Shown: positions 1 to 6,553, counted from the stretch's first letter. The stretch: 14,355 nucleotides of DNA from Methanocrinis alkalitolerans (GCF_029167205.1 NZ_JARFPL010000047.1:1-14355), one strand, 5' to 3'. Numbers and translations: made by a program. Notes: generated by a model not told the origin, from the sequence alone.

Positions 1-78
1 GATACGCCCATCAGTCTCTGCACGAAGCTTTTCCGGTAGCTCCTCAGTATTTTGTATAGTTACAATATCTCCCTTCAT
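1..78 (-). CDS. N-terminal fragment of a leftward gene, function unknown
   Basis: An open frame on the minus strand begins with ATG at 78-76 and runs out of the window at base 1, giving 26 residues that begin MKGDIVTIQNTEELPEKLRA. I do not recognise the family. Support for a real gene is the TATA-like stretch at 101-109 (read leftward), about 27 bases before the ATG, the spacing expected for an archaeal promoter whose transcript starts at or next to the start codon. No Shine-Dalgarno sequence is visible, which fits a leaderless message. It would be divergent from the coiled-coil gene at 321. Confidence 0.45.
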   Translation of the reverse strand, partial: MKGDIVTIQNTEELPEKLRAETDGRI

Positions 79-100
79 AAGATCTATTTTGTCTGTTCTA

Positions 101-109
101 TTATATCAA
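101..109 (-). promoter_or_regulatory. Putative TATA box (box A) of the leftward gene at 1-78
   Basis: Read on the minus strand, this stretch gives TTGATATAAT, an archaeal box A-like sequence. Its centre lies about 27 bases upstream of the ATG at 78, so transcription would begin at about the first codon. Identification rests on sequence and spacing only. Confidence 0.35.
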
Positions 110-292
110 TTTAGTCGTAAGACTATATTTTTATTCTTTATCAATTTCTTGTAAATACAGTTGACATTATAGTCCCCATAAAAGTCGATATTTCGAAGTA
201 TAAAGCTGAAAAAACTGGATTTAAAAGAGATATGAAAACTTGCCGGCTGGGGGAGATATTCCAGAGATACTTCCAGATATGCCGATAACTAT

Positions 293-302
293 TCATATAA
301 AA
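293..302 (+). promoter_or_regulatory. Putative TATA box of the coiled-coil gene
   Basis: TCATATAAAA lies 19-28 bases upstream of the ATG at 321 in an AT-rich divergent intergenic region (79-320). No Shine-Dalgarno sequence precedes the ATG, so a leaderless or nearly leaderless transcript is inferred. The rest of 79-292 is AT-rich and shows no convincing gene. Confidence 0.4.
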
Positions 303-320
303 AACTCCAACAAATAGATT

Positions 321-689
321 ATGGCAGAAGAACTGGCTGAAAAAGTATCACTCATTAAGCCCGGCCCGGGCACAGCAACCGTTCCACCCCAGGAGAAGGA
401 ACAGACAGAAAAAGAGGCATTCATAGAGGAGACGAAGGCCAGGATGGACGAGTGGTCTGCCGAGCTGGAAGAACTGAAAGCGAAGGCTGAGCGGGCCGAA
501 GGCGATCTCAAATACCGATACAAAGAAGAGATCGATATGCTTCGCGAAAAGCAGAAGATCGCTCAGGAGAAGCTCGCAGAGCTGGAGAGGGCGACCGACA
601 CATCTTGGACCGACTTCAAGGAGGGGATATCCTCGGCTCTGATGGACATCAGAAAGGCGATGGAAGACGCGAAGGCGAAGCTGAAGTGA
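321..689 (+). CDS. Small coiled-coil protein (resembles the sll1863-type stress-response family)
   Basis: This is a 122-residue, highly charged, soluble protein with no signal peptide or membrane segment. Residues about 1-30 are a Pro/Gly-containing, probably flexible head. Residues about 31-95 form a long Lys/Glu-rich heptad-like helix (EETKARMDEWSAELEELKAK and onward). The C-terminal 30 residues carry a conserved-looking W-x-D-F-K-E-G motif followed by another amphipathic helix. That pattern resembles small coiled-coil proteins annotated in methanogens as sll1863-family stress-response proteins; this is a resemblance judged by eye. The enzymatic or structural role is unknown. It is preceded by a TATA-like box, has no ribosome binding site and appears monocistronic. 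Confidence 0.75.
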   Translation: MAEELAEKVSLIKPGPGTATVPPQEKEQTEKEAFIEETKARMDEWSAELEELKAKAERAEGDLKYRYKEEIDMLREKQKIAQEKLAELERATDTSWTDFKEGISSALMDIRKAMEDAKAKLK

Positions 690-826
690 TGCAGCTAAAA
701 AACCGTCTGGTAGGTAGGGCGAGGTTCATTCCCCTCCTTGCCCACTTGTAGGACGCTGATCTGGGAAGTAGATATCTCTTAATTGCTGCAACAGAAAGCG
801 ATGATGCGTGATTAATTCACAATACG

Positions 827-835
827 TTATACATA
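827..835 (+). promoter_or_regulatory. Putative TATA box of the SDR gene
   Basis: TTATACATA sits about 27-35 bases before the ATG at 862 and 39-47 before the ATG at 874. This predicts a transcript start near 857, downstream of the possible GTG start at 808, and so argues against that start. The gap 690-861 shows no gene; an imperfect GC-rich inverted repeat near 717-753 could be the end of the preceding transcript but lacks a T-run. Confidence 0.3.
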
Positions 836-861
836 GACATGAAGTTATTTATGAAAAAATC

Positions 862-1671
862 ATGGTGGATGATATGAAAGCGAAAGTGAACGGTCGGCTG
901 GAAGGCAGGACTGCGATAGTCACCGGCTCGACTTACGGGATAGGCGAGGCTATAGCTAAGGTCCTGGCAGCCGAAGGCGCCATCTCCATCATCACCGGAA
1001 GGACGGAAGATGAGGGAGAGAGGGTCGCCAGCGAGATCAGATCTGCAGGCGGAGCCGCAGAGTACCATCACCTGGACGTAACCGACGAGGAGGAGGTGGC
1101 AAAGGTGGCGAAGGCCGTCTATCAGAGGTATGGGAAGATAGACATCCTGGTGAACAACGCCGGGATAAGTGGCCCCAGCAAGCCGACCCACGAGTACACC
1201 AGGGAAGAGTGGGAGAAGGTCTTCGACGTCAACGTCACCGGAGCCTTCCTCTGCAGCAAGAACGTCATCCCCTATATGAAGGAGGGCGGCGGCGGAAATA
1301 TCGTCTACATATCCTCGATTTACGGGATCGTCGGCTCCCAGGACAACCCCGCCTACCACGCCACTAAGGCCGCCAACAGGATCATGGCCAAAACCGGCGC
1401 CCTCATTTATGCGAAGGAGAACATCAGGGTCAACTCTGTCCATCCCGGCTTCATCTGGACGCCGATGGTGGAGGATTTCCTCAAGGCGCAGTCCCGAGAG
1501 CTGGGAGTGGCGTTGGAGGATCTGAAGGGGGAGCTGGACGCAAAGCATCCCATCGGCCACATCGGCGAGCCAGACGACATCGCCTACGGCGTCTTATACC
1601 TCGTCTCCGACGAGGCGAAATTCGTCACCGGCTCGGAGCTGATCATTGACGGGGGGTACACCAGCAGGTGA
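862..1671 (+). CDS. Short-chain dehydrogenase/reductase (classical SDR, FabG-like)
   Basis: A 269-residue NAD(P)-dependent oxidoreductase of the classical SDR family; the substrate cannot be told from sequence. The Rossmann nucleotide motif TGSTYGIG is at residues 21-28, followed by NNAGISG about 75 residues later, the catalytic Ser in the ISSIYG strand, and the catalytic Y-x-x-x-K in AYHATK. The C-terminus has the family signature VTGSELIIDGG. The Arg in ITGRTED after the second beta strand suggests a preference for NADP(H) (inference). An in-frame GTG at 808 would add 18 residues, but these are unlike the family N-terminus and lie upstream of the likely transcript start. ATG 874, preceded by GGTGG, is an equally plausible start. 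The length is normal and no defect is visible. Confidence 0.9.
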   Translation: MVDDMKAKVNGRLEGRTAIVTGSTYGIGEAIAKVLAAEGAISIITGRTEDEGERVASEIRSAGGAAEYHHLDVTDEEEVAKVAKAVYQRYGKIDILVNNAGISGPSKPTHEYTREEWEKVFDVNVTGAFLCSKNVIPYMKEGGGGNIVYISSIYGIVGSQDNPAYHATKAANRIMAKTGALIYAKENIRVNSVHPGFIWTPMVEDFLKAQSRELGVALEDLKGELDAKHPIGHIGEPDDIAYGVLYLVSDEAKFVTGSELIIDGGYTSR

Positions 1672-1712
1672 GCTCTTCGAGACGAAAGAAGCGTTGAAGC
1701 GTTGAGGTATTA

Positions 1713-1895
1713 ATGAGATATATTACCATCGCCATCGATGATGACGACTTCGAGCATCTCTCGATGGCGAAGGGCGAGAGGACCTGGCGAGAGTACGTAA
1801 TGAAGGACGTCCTGAACTGGCGTCGACGGCGAAAGCTGCAGAAGGCTATCAAAGACGGGGCCCCCGGATCCGCAACGGAGGAGGCGGAGGGCTGA
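1713..1895 (+). CDS. Small charged protein of unknown function
   Basis: Sixty residues begin MRYITIAIDDDDFEHLSMAK, with a short beta-like start, an acidic turn, a GERTWREYVM segment, then a basic run (WRRRRKLQKA) and an acidic tail. The start is supported by GAGGT at 1704-1708, four bases before the ATG. The layout of a beta strand, a short K-G-x-R-T-W-x-E-like motif and a helix is reminiscent of small antitoxin-like or DNA-binding proteins of archaea, but there is no partner toxin gene beside it and I cannot assign a family. It lies 41 bases after the SDR gene on the same strand and could share its transcript. GC content and codon use match the neighbours. Confidence 0.6.
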   Translation: MRYITIAIDDDDFEHLSMAKGERTWREYVMKDVLNWRRRRKLQKAIKDGAPGSATEEAEG

Positions 1896-1916
1896 GGGCT
1901 CCATCATCTTCAGCCC
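1889..1916 (+). terminator. Hairpin at the end of the small 1713-1895 gene
   Basis: GGGCTGA (1889-1895) and TCAGCCC (1910-1916) form a perfect 7-bp stem with a 14-base loop, overlapping the stop codon of the small gene. There is no following T-run, so it may be a transcript-end or stability hairpin and not a true intrinsic terminator. Confidence 0.3.
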
Positions 1917-1952
1917 ATAGGAGGATCCGATCGATCCACCGCTATCGGAAGG

Positions 1953-2002
1953 GTTAGATTTATCAATCATACGGTCCGTTAGATTTATCAATCATACGGT
2001 CC
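1953..2002 (+). repeat. Perfect 25-bp tandem duplication upstream of the amphi-Trp/N-ATPase gene string
   Basis: Two identical, directly adjacent 25-base copies occupy 1953-1977 and 1978-2002. Each begins GTTAGATTTATC and ends CATACGGTCC. Each copy contains a weak box A-like TTTATCAAT, so the duplication would double a promoter element or operator. The second copy overlaps the inverted repeat at 1991-2022. The ATG of the first downstream gene is 38 bases after the repeat. Confidence 0.9.
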
Positions 2003-2022
2003 TTTGCTGTAGACCGTTTGAT
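1991..2022. promoter_or_regulatory. 11-bp inverted repeat, candidate operator or leader hairpin of the N-ATPase string
   Basis: ATCATACGGTC (1991-2001) and GACCGTTTGAT (2012-2022) are reverse complements with one mismatch, separated by 10 bases. The position is just downstream of a box A-like element and 18 bases before the start codon at 2041. It could be a dimeric-regulator site or a 5'-leader hairpin. A ribosome binding site candidate (GAGGAG, 2025-2030, or GGTG, 2033-2036) follows directly, so a hairpin could affect its access. Confidence 0.5.
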
Positions 2023-2040
2023 CCGAGGAGTTGGTGTATT

Positions 2041-2391
2041 ATGGCGATAATAGTGCCCAAGGGAACCGGCCCGCAGGCCGAGAAGAGGCCAGAGGAAGAG
2101 AAGGCGAAGGCTGGAAAGGTATCTGATGTGATCGACATTGAAGAGGAATACCCCGTCAGCTTCACCGAGGCGGCGGCCTTCCTCCGGGAGCTCGCCGACA
2201 CCCTGGAGAGGAGAGGGGCGGTGGAGATGGACCTCGCAAGCCAGAAAGTGACCCTCAATCCCGACGAGCCGATCACCCTCGAGATCTCCTTCAAGGAGGA
2301 CGCCAAGAAGAAGAAGCTCGAAGTTGAGGTGGAGATAAAAGAGCACTTCGGCGCCTCCGACAAAGAGGGCGGAAGGCCGAAAGTGAGATAA
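2041..2391 (+). CDS. Amphi-Trp domain-like small protein, translationally linked to atpD
   Basis: This 116-residue soluble protein has a charged, flexible 35-residue head, then a compact domain (about residues 36-105): EEEYPVSFTEAAAFLRELAD, a strand with VTLNPDEPITLEISF, a Lys-rich turn and a final strand KLEVEVEIKE. This order (helix of the FLRELADTLE type, then paired amphipathic strands) matches the small amphi-Trp domain proteins common in halophilic and methanogenic archaea. The Trp residues that give the family its name are absent; the protein contains no Trp at all. The biochemical role of the family is not established. The stop codon is three bases before the TTG start of atpD, so the two are almost certainly one transcript, and this gene carries the only visible promoter region for the ATPase. 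Confidence 0.75.
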   Translation: MAIIVPKGTGPQAEKRPEEEKAKAGKVSDVIDIEEEYPVSFTEAAAFLRELADTLERRGAVEMDLASQKVTLNPDEPITLEISFKEDAKKKKLEVEVEIKEHFGASDKEGGRPKVR

Positions 2392-2394
2392 AAT

Positions 2395-3768
2395 TTGACC
2401 TCATCCGACCGGGGAGAGGTGGTCTCGGTCCGGGGGAGCGTTGTAGACGCGAGGTTCACGGAGTCGCTTCCAGAGATCAACAGCGTCCTCTTGGCCGGCG
2501 AAGGCGGCGAGGTGGTGATAGAGGTGCTGATCCATCTCGACTCCGAGACGGTGAGGGGGATCGCTCTCACCCCCACCTCGGGGCTGGCTCGGGGCTCTAC
2601 GGTGGAGGACACCGGCCAGCCGCTGACAGTTCCTGTGGGGGATAACCTCCTGGGCAGGGTCTTCAACGTCTTTGGCTCGCCTATAGACCGGAAGGAAAGT
2701 CCCGAGGCGAAGGAGCTTCGCTCCATACACCAGAGGCCACCACCGATATCTCAGCGGACCACCACCTCGGAGATCTTCGAGACCGGGATCAAGGCGATAG
2801 ACGTCCTCTCCCCCCTGGAGAGGGGCGGCAAGGCCGGCCTATTCGGCGGAGCCGGCGTCGGCAAGACCGTCCTGATCATGGAGATGATCAACAACATCGC
2901 CGGAAGATACGAGGGGATCAGCATCTTTTGTGGGATCGGAGAGCGATCCCGGGAGGGTGAGGAGCTCTACCGGGAGATCCAGGACGTGAACGTCCTGGAC
3001 AAGACCATCCTCGTCTTCGGCCAGATGAACGAGCCGCCGGGGGCGAGGTTTCGGGTCGGCCACGCTGCTCTCACCATGGCCGAGTACTTCAGGGACGACA
3101 AAAGACAGGATGTCCTCCTCCTGATCGATAACATATTCCGTTTCGTCCAGGCAGGCTCTGAGGTATCGGGGCTGATGGGCCAATTGCCTTCGAGGGTCGG
3201 TTATCAGCCGACTCTGGCGACGGAGCTGGCGGAGTTCGAAGAGAGGATCTGCAGCACCAGGAAGGGGGCCATCACCTCGGTCCAGGCAGTTTACGTCCCC
3301 GCCGACGACTTCACCGATCCTGCCGTCGCCCACACCTTCGGCCACCTCTCCGCCTCCATCGTCTTATCAAGAAAGATGGCGAGCCAGGGCCTCTATCCGG
3401 CGATAGACTCCCTCCAATCGAGGTCGAGGATGTTGAGCCCCACCATCGTAGGATCAAAGCACTACAATATAGCCCAAAAGATCCGAAAGACCCTCGCCGA
3501 GTACGAGGAGCTGAAAGACGTCATCGCCATGCTGGGGCTTGAGGAGCTCTCAGAGGATGACCAGAAGACCGTCAACCGGGCCCGTCGGCTGGAGCGGTTT
3601 TTGACCCAGCCCTTCGTAACGACGGAGCACTTCACCGGCCAGGAGGGGAAGATGGTGGGGCTTGAAGACGCCCTCGACGGCTGCGAGCGGATATTGAACG
3701 ATGAGTTCACAGACTACCCTGAAAAGTCGCTATACATGATCGGAAATATCGAAGAGGCGGAAAAATGA
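2395..3768 (+). CDS. atpD: N-type F1Fo ATPase, subunit beta
   Basis: The catalytic nucleotide-binding subunit of the F1 head, 457 residues. Walker A GGAGVGKT is at residues 151-158, the GERSREG segment with the catalytic Glu at 182-188, Walker B LLLIDN around 241-246, and the conserved GYQPTLATE loop follows. The lever motif (DELSEED in bacteria) reads EELSEDD here. The start is TTG at 2395, which gives the usual short N-terminus before VVSVRGSVVD; a GTGA at 2383-2386 can serve as a weak ribosome binding site. An operon beginning with beta then epsilon, and not ending with them, is typical of the N-ATPase subfamily. It overlaps atpC by four bases (ATGA). Confidence 0.97.
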   Translation: MTSSDRGEVVSVRGSVVDARFTESLPEINSVLLAGEGGEVVIEVLIHLDSETVRGIALTPTSGLARGSTVEDTGQPLTVPVGDNLLGRVFNVFGSPIDRKESPEAKELRSIHQRPPPISQRTTTSEIFETGIKAIDVLSPLERGGKAGLFGGAGVGKTVLIMEMINNIAGRYEGISIFCGIGERSREGEELYREIQDVNVLDKTILVFGQMNEPPGARFRVGHAALTMAEYFRDDKRQDVLLLIDNIFRFVQAGSEVSGLMGQLPSRVGYQPTLATELAEFEERICSTRKGAITSVQAVYVPADDFTDPAVAHTFGHLSASIVLSRKMASQGLYPAIDSLQSRSRMLSPTIVGSKHYNIAQKIRKTLAEYEELKDVIAMLGLEELSEDDQKTVNRARRLERFLTQPFVTTEHFTGQEGKMVGLEDALDGCERILNDEFTDYPEKSLYMIGNIEEAEK

Positions 3769-4142
3769 GGCTGAAGGTTCTTCTCCCAACGAAAATCCTC
3801 ATCGACGAAGAGGTGACGAAGGTGGTGGCCGAGGCCGAGGACGGCTCCTTCTGCATCCTTCCGAGGCATATCGACTTCGTCGCCGCCATGGTGCCGGGAA
3901 TCTTCTCCTTCACCTCCGGCGAGGGGGAGGAGTTTCTCGGCATCGACGAGGGGATTCTGGTAAAATGCGCCTCAACGGTCACGGTCTCGACTAGAAAGGC
4001 GATACGTAGCAGGGACCTGGGTATGCTGAAGAGAACCGTCCAAGAAGAGTTTCGGGCTCTGGACGAGAGGGAGAAGAAGACCCGCACCATCCTGGCAAAG
4101 CTCGAGGCGGACTTCGCAAGGAGCGTCTTTGAGAAGATGTAG
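3765..4142 (+). CDS. atpC: N-type F1Fo ATPase, subunit epsilon
   Basis: The central-stalk subunit linking gamma to the c ring, 125 residues. The N-terminal beta-sandwich (about 1-84) shows the family pattern MRLKVLLPT, then EAEDGSFCILPRHIDFVAAM and a VSTRKAIR edge. The C-terminal 40 residues form the expected helical hairpin (KRTVQEEFRALDEREKKTRT). The ATG lies inside the last codons of atpD (ATGA overlap), so it is translationally coupled. Length and motifs are normal. Confidence 0.92.
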   Translation: MRLKVLLPTKILIDEEVTKVVAEAEDGSFCILPRHIDFVAAMVPGIFSFTSGEGEEFLGIDEGILVKCASTVTVSTRKAIRSRDLGMLKRTVQEEFRALDEREKKTRTILAKLEADFARSVFEKM

Positions 4143-4156
4143 ATCGGGAAGGGACG

Positions 4157-4465
4157 ATGGAGAGAGATGGGGAAGATTTCGCCGAAGAGATAGGCGCAAA
4201 AGAAGAGCGCAAGATTAAGGCTCGGAAGGAGCGAGCGCGAGGGGTTTGGTTCGGCCTTGGAATGATGGGCGTCGTTGGCTGGTCGGTGGCGGTTCCCACG
4301 CTCGTAGGTGTGGCCATCGGAGTCTGGATTGACACGCGATACCCTGGTCCCATCTCCTGGACCCTCGTCTTCCTCTCCGCCGGCCTGATCGTCGGATGCG
4401 CCAATGCCTGGTACTGGGTCAGAAAGGAGCAGACGGAGATCGAGGGGAGAAAGTCGGATGAATGA
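4157..4465 (+). CDS. atpQ: N-ATPase accessory membrane protein AtpQ (AtpI-like)
   Basis: A 102-residue protein with a charged cytoplasmic head (1-28), a transmembrane hairpin of two segments (about 30-58 and 66-88) and a charged tail. The first segment holds the VPTLVGVAIGVWIDTRYP turn typical of AtpI/AtpQ-type proteins. In bacteria, AtpI helps assemble the c ring; AtpQ is the N-ATPase-specific counterpart. Its place after atpC and before atpR is the diagnostic N-ATPase order. The ATG is preceded by a purine-rich GGGAAGGG, and the gene overlaps atpR by eight bases. Confidence 0.85.
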   Translation: MERDGEDFAEEIGAKEERKIKARKERARGVWFGLGMMGVVGWSVAVPTLVGVAIGVWIDTRYPGPISWTLVFLSAGLIVGCANAWYWVRKEQTEIEGRKSDE

Positions 4466-4745
4466 GCATCTTCTGCCCATATTCAGCTTCACCTTTGGGA
4501 TAGGGCTTGGGATCTTCTTCTTCGGAGGCCTCTGGCTGACGATAAATCGGCTCCCCCAATCTAAGAGTCCAGAGCTTCTGACCCTGGGAAGCTTCCTCTT
4601 TCGGTCAGCAGTCTCTATCTTCGGCTTTTATCTCGTCGTCGAAACCGGCCTATTGGGTCTGGCCTTCTCCCTTGCCGGCTTCATCCTGACGAAGATCGTC
4701 ATCGTAAGCCGTCTTGGTCGGCACCCCGAAAGGAGGGCGATCTAG
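4458..4745 (+). CDS. atpR: N-ATPase accessory membrane protein AtpR
   Basis: A 95-residue protein, almost entirely three transmembrane segments (about residues 5-28, 39-61 and 64-85). The N-terminal segment has the family pattern FTFGIGLGIFFFGGLWLTIN. An Arg (about residue 49, in FLFRSAVSIFG) lies inside the second segment. Such a buried Arg is a recognised feature of AtpR and has been proposed to pair with the c-subunit carboxylate during ring assembly (family knowledge, not seen here). An upstream in-frame ATG at 4404 exists, but the ATG at 4458 gives the correct family N-terminus and has GAGGGGAG eight bases ahead of it. Confidence 0.87.
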   Translation: MNEHLLPIFSFTFGIGLGIFFFGGLWLTINRLPQSKSPELLTLGSFLFRSAVSIFGFYLVVETGLLGLAFSLAGFILTKIVIVSRLGRHPERRAI

Positions 4746-4747
4746 AA

Positions 4748-5491
4748 ATGGTCGAGCTGAGCCCCGACGAGGCGGTCCTCTGGAGGTGGGAGTTTGTCAC
4801 CATCAACGAGACCATCGTATTCACATGGATCGTGATCGGAATCTTGGCCATTCTTGCCTGGGCATCGACCCGCCACCTTTCACCAACGCCCCCCTTCTCC
4901 CGAAGACAGGTCGCCCTGGAGACGATCATCAGCTACATGAGAGGCGAGATCAGAGAGATAGCCCGCAGGGATTCTGACCCCTATCTCCCCTTCTCCGGCA
5001 CCCTCTTCCTGTTTCTCTCCCTCTCAAGCATCCTCGGGATCGTGCCGGGCTACCGGTCGCCGACCAGCTCTCTCTCCACCACGACGGCTTTGGCCGCCTG
5101 CGTCTTCTTTGCGGTCCCGATCTACGGGATCTTGCAGCAGGGAACTTCCGGCTACTTCAGGCGGTACGTCCAACCGACGCCGCTGATGCTCCCCTTCAAC
5201 GTCATAGGAGAGATCTCCCGAACGGTGGCTCTGGCCCTCAGGCTCTTTGGGAACATGATGAGCCAGACCCTCCTCGTCGCCGTCTTGATCTCCCTTGCAC
5301 CCCTATTTTTGCCCGTAATAATGGACCTCTTCGGGCTATTGATCGGCCAGGTCCAGGCCTACATCTTCGCGGTTCTGGCCACGGTATACATAATTTCGGC
5401 CAGCTCGGACGAGAAGGCGGTCGAAGAGGAACCCGAAAAAGAAGAGGAATCTGAAGAGAACCCGAAGCGAGAACCTGAAGGAGGAAATTGA
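4748..5491 (+). CDS. atpB: N-type F1Fo ATPase, subunit a
   Basis: The membrane stator subunit that forms the ion half-channels against the c ring, 247 residues with about five to six transmembrane segments. The essential stator Arg is R165 in ALALRLFGNM, preceded by the conserved NVIGEISRT, and the last helix holds GQVQAYIFAVL. After the last membrane helix there is an unusual, very acidic cytoplasmic tail (219-247) with 12 Glu in 29 residues. It starts two bases after the atpR stop; GGAGG at 4732-4736 is an acceptable ribosome binding site. It is followed one base later by atpE. Confidence 0.94.
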   Translation: MVELSPDEAVLWRWEFVTINETIVFTWIVIGILAILAWASTRHLSPTPPFSRRQVALETIISYMRGEIREIARRDSDPYLPFSGTLFLFLSLSSILGIVPGYRSPTSSLSTTTALAACVFFAVPIYGILQQGTSGYFRRYVQPTPLMLPFNVIGEISRTVALALRLFGNMMSQTLLVAVLISLAPLFLPVIMDLFGLLIGQVQAYIFAVLATVYIISASSDEKAVEEEPEKEEESEENPKREPEGGN

Positions 5492-5492
5492 C

Positions 5493-5768
5493 ATGGCTGC
5501 GATAGATACGATAGGCACAGCTTCCATAATTATATCCGGCCTGACGATCGCCATAGGCTCGATCGGACCCGCGATTGGAGAGAGCTGGGCCCTCTCCCGC
5601 GCCCTCAGCGCCATCGCCCAACAGCCAGACGAGGCGAACACCATAACCCGGACCCTCTTTGTGGGTCTTGCGATGATAGAGTCCACCGCCATCTACTGCT
5701 TCGTTATATCGATAATCCTGATCTTCTCCAATCCGTTCTGGGACTATGTGACAGCCATGGGTGGATAG
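5493..5768 (+). CDS. atpE: N-type F1Fo ATPase, subunit c (two-carboxylate ion site)
   Basis: A 91-residue helical hairpin forming the rotor ring. Helix 2 carries E63-S64-T65-x-x-Y68, the same spacing as the Na+ ligands E65-S66-T67-x-x-Y70 of the Ilyobacter tartaricus c ring. Helix 1 has the Gly-rich IGSIGPAIGESW, in which E30 occupies the place of the Ilyobacter Gln ligand (Q32), giving two carboxylates per site as known from Fusobacterium and N-ATPase c subunits. The loop has the expected A-x-Q-P turn (AQQPDEAN). AAGGAGG at 5478-5484 ahead of the ATG is the best ribosome binding site in the operon, consistent with the high copy number of c. Na+ specificity is inferred, since rings with this motif can also use H+. 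Confidence 0.95.
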   Translation: MAAIDTIGTASIIISGLTIAIGSIGPAIGESWALSRALSAIAQQPDEANTITRTLFVGLAMIESTAIYCFVISIILIFSNPFWDYVTAMGG

Positions 5769-5770
5769 CG

Positions 5771-6553
5771 TTGCAGATAGACTATTTCACCACTCTGGCC
5801 CAGATAGTGAACTTTCTGATCCTGGTGCTGCTGTTGAAACACCTCCTGTACGCCCCTGTCCTGAAGCTGATGGACGAGCGGGAGCGGGTGATCGCCTCCC
5901 GGCTGGAGGAGGTCGAAGAGAAGAAGAGGGCAGCCGAAGAGGAGGCTGAGACCTATCGGGAAAAGAAGCAGGAGATCTCGGCGGAGCACGAAGAGATGCT
6001 GATAAAGGCGAAGGAGGACGCGAAGAACTTCAAGGCGGACCTGGAGAAGAAGGCGGAGGCCGAGGTTCTCAGGAGCAAGGGCGAGTGGTACGGGGCCGTG
6101 GAGAGCTCGAAGAAGGCCTTCCTCGACGATCTGAGAGAGAGGACCGGAAGGCAGGTCTACGCCATATCTCGCCGCGTCCTCCGAGACCTAGCGGACGAGC
6201 CCTTGGAACGGCAGATGATCCGGACCTTCGTCGAAAGGCTGGAGAAGATGGAAGATTCGGAGAAGGAGGCTTTCAAGGAGTTTTATAAGTATCCTGAACA
6301 GCTGATCGTCGTAAGAAGCGCCTTTGAGATCCCAGGAGACTTCCAGGAGAAGATCAAGGAGGTTCTGCAAGATCAGACCGAGACCGACGTTAGAGTCCAT
6401 TTCGAGATCGACGAGGATCTGATCTCCGGGATGGAGATGAGCGCGAGAAACGCGGAGATCTCCTGGAGCATCGCCGGATATCTCGACTCCCTGGAAGCCG
6501 ACTTCTCCCGCGTCCTCGACCAGAGAGCTCCTAAAGAGAAGCGGGTCAGATGA
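5771..6553 (+). CDS. atpF: N-type F1Fo ATPase, subunit b with delta-like C-terminal domain
   Basis: A 260-residue peripheral stalk protein. Residues about 8-28 form the single membrane anchor (TLAQIVNFLILVLLLKHLLY), and about 35-115 a long charged coiled coil. Residues about 177-243 (LIVVRSAFEIPGDF through FEIDEDLISGMEMSA and ISWSIAGYLDSLE) follow the pattern of the C-terminal domain of the delta/OSCP subunit. No separate delta gene exists in the operon, so this b-delta arrangement, usual for N-ATPases, must supply contact with the top of F1. The start is TTG at 5771, two bases after the atpE stop; the sequence from it begins directly with the anchor. It overlaps atpA by four bases. Confidence 0.92.
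   Translation: MQIDYFTTLAQIVNFLILVLLLKHLLYAPVLKLMDERERVIASRLEEVEEKKRAAEEEAETYREKKQEISAEHEEMLIKAKEDAKNFKADLEKKAEAEVLRSKGEWYGAVESSKKAFLDDLRERTGRQVYAISRRVLRDLADEPLERQMIRTFVERLEKMEDSEKEAFKEFYKYPEQLIVVRSAFEIPGDFQEKIKEVLQDQTETDVRVHFEIDEDLISGMEMSARNAEISWSIAGYLDSLEADFSRVLDQRAPKEKRVR

Noticed and set aside
717..753. GC-rich imperfect inverted repeat after the coiled-coil gene as a riboswitch or terminator
   Set aside because: The stem has a bulge and no T-run, and no conserved riboswitch core is recognisable; too weak to call.
808..861. GTG start giving an 18-residue longer SDR protein
   Set aside because: The extension is unlike SDR N-termini and contains the predicted TATA box; 862 or 874 is more plausible.
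4404..4457. Upstream ATG for atpR
   Set aside because: It would add an Arg/Ser-rich 18-residue stretch deep inside atpQ; ATG 4458 has a good ribosome binding site and the family N-terminus.
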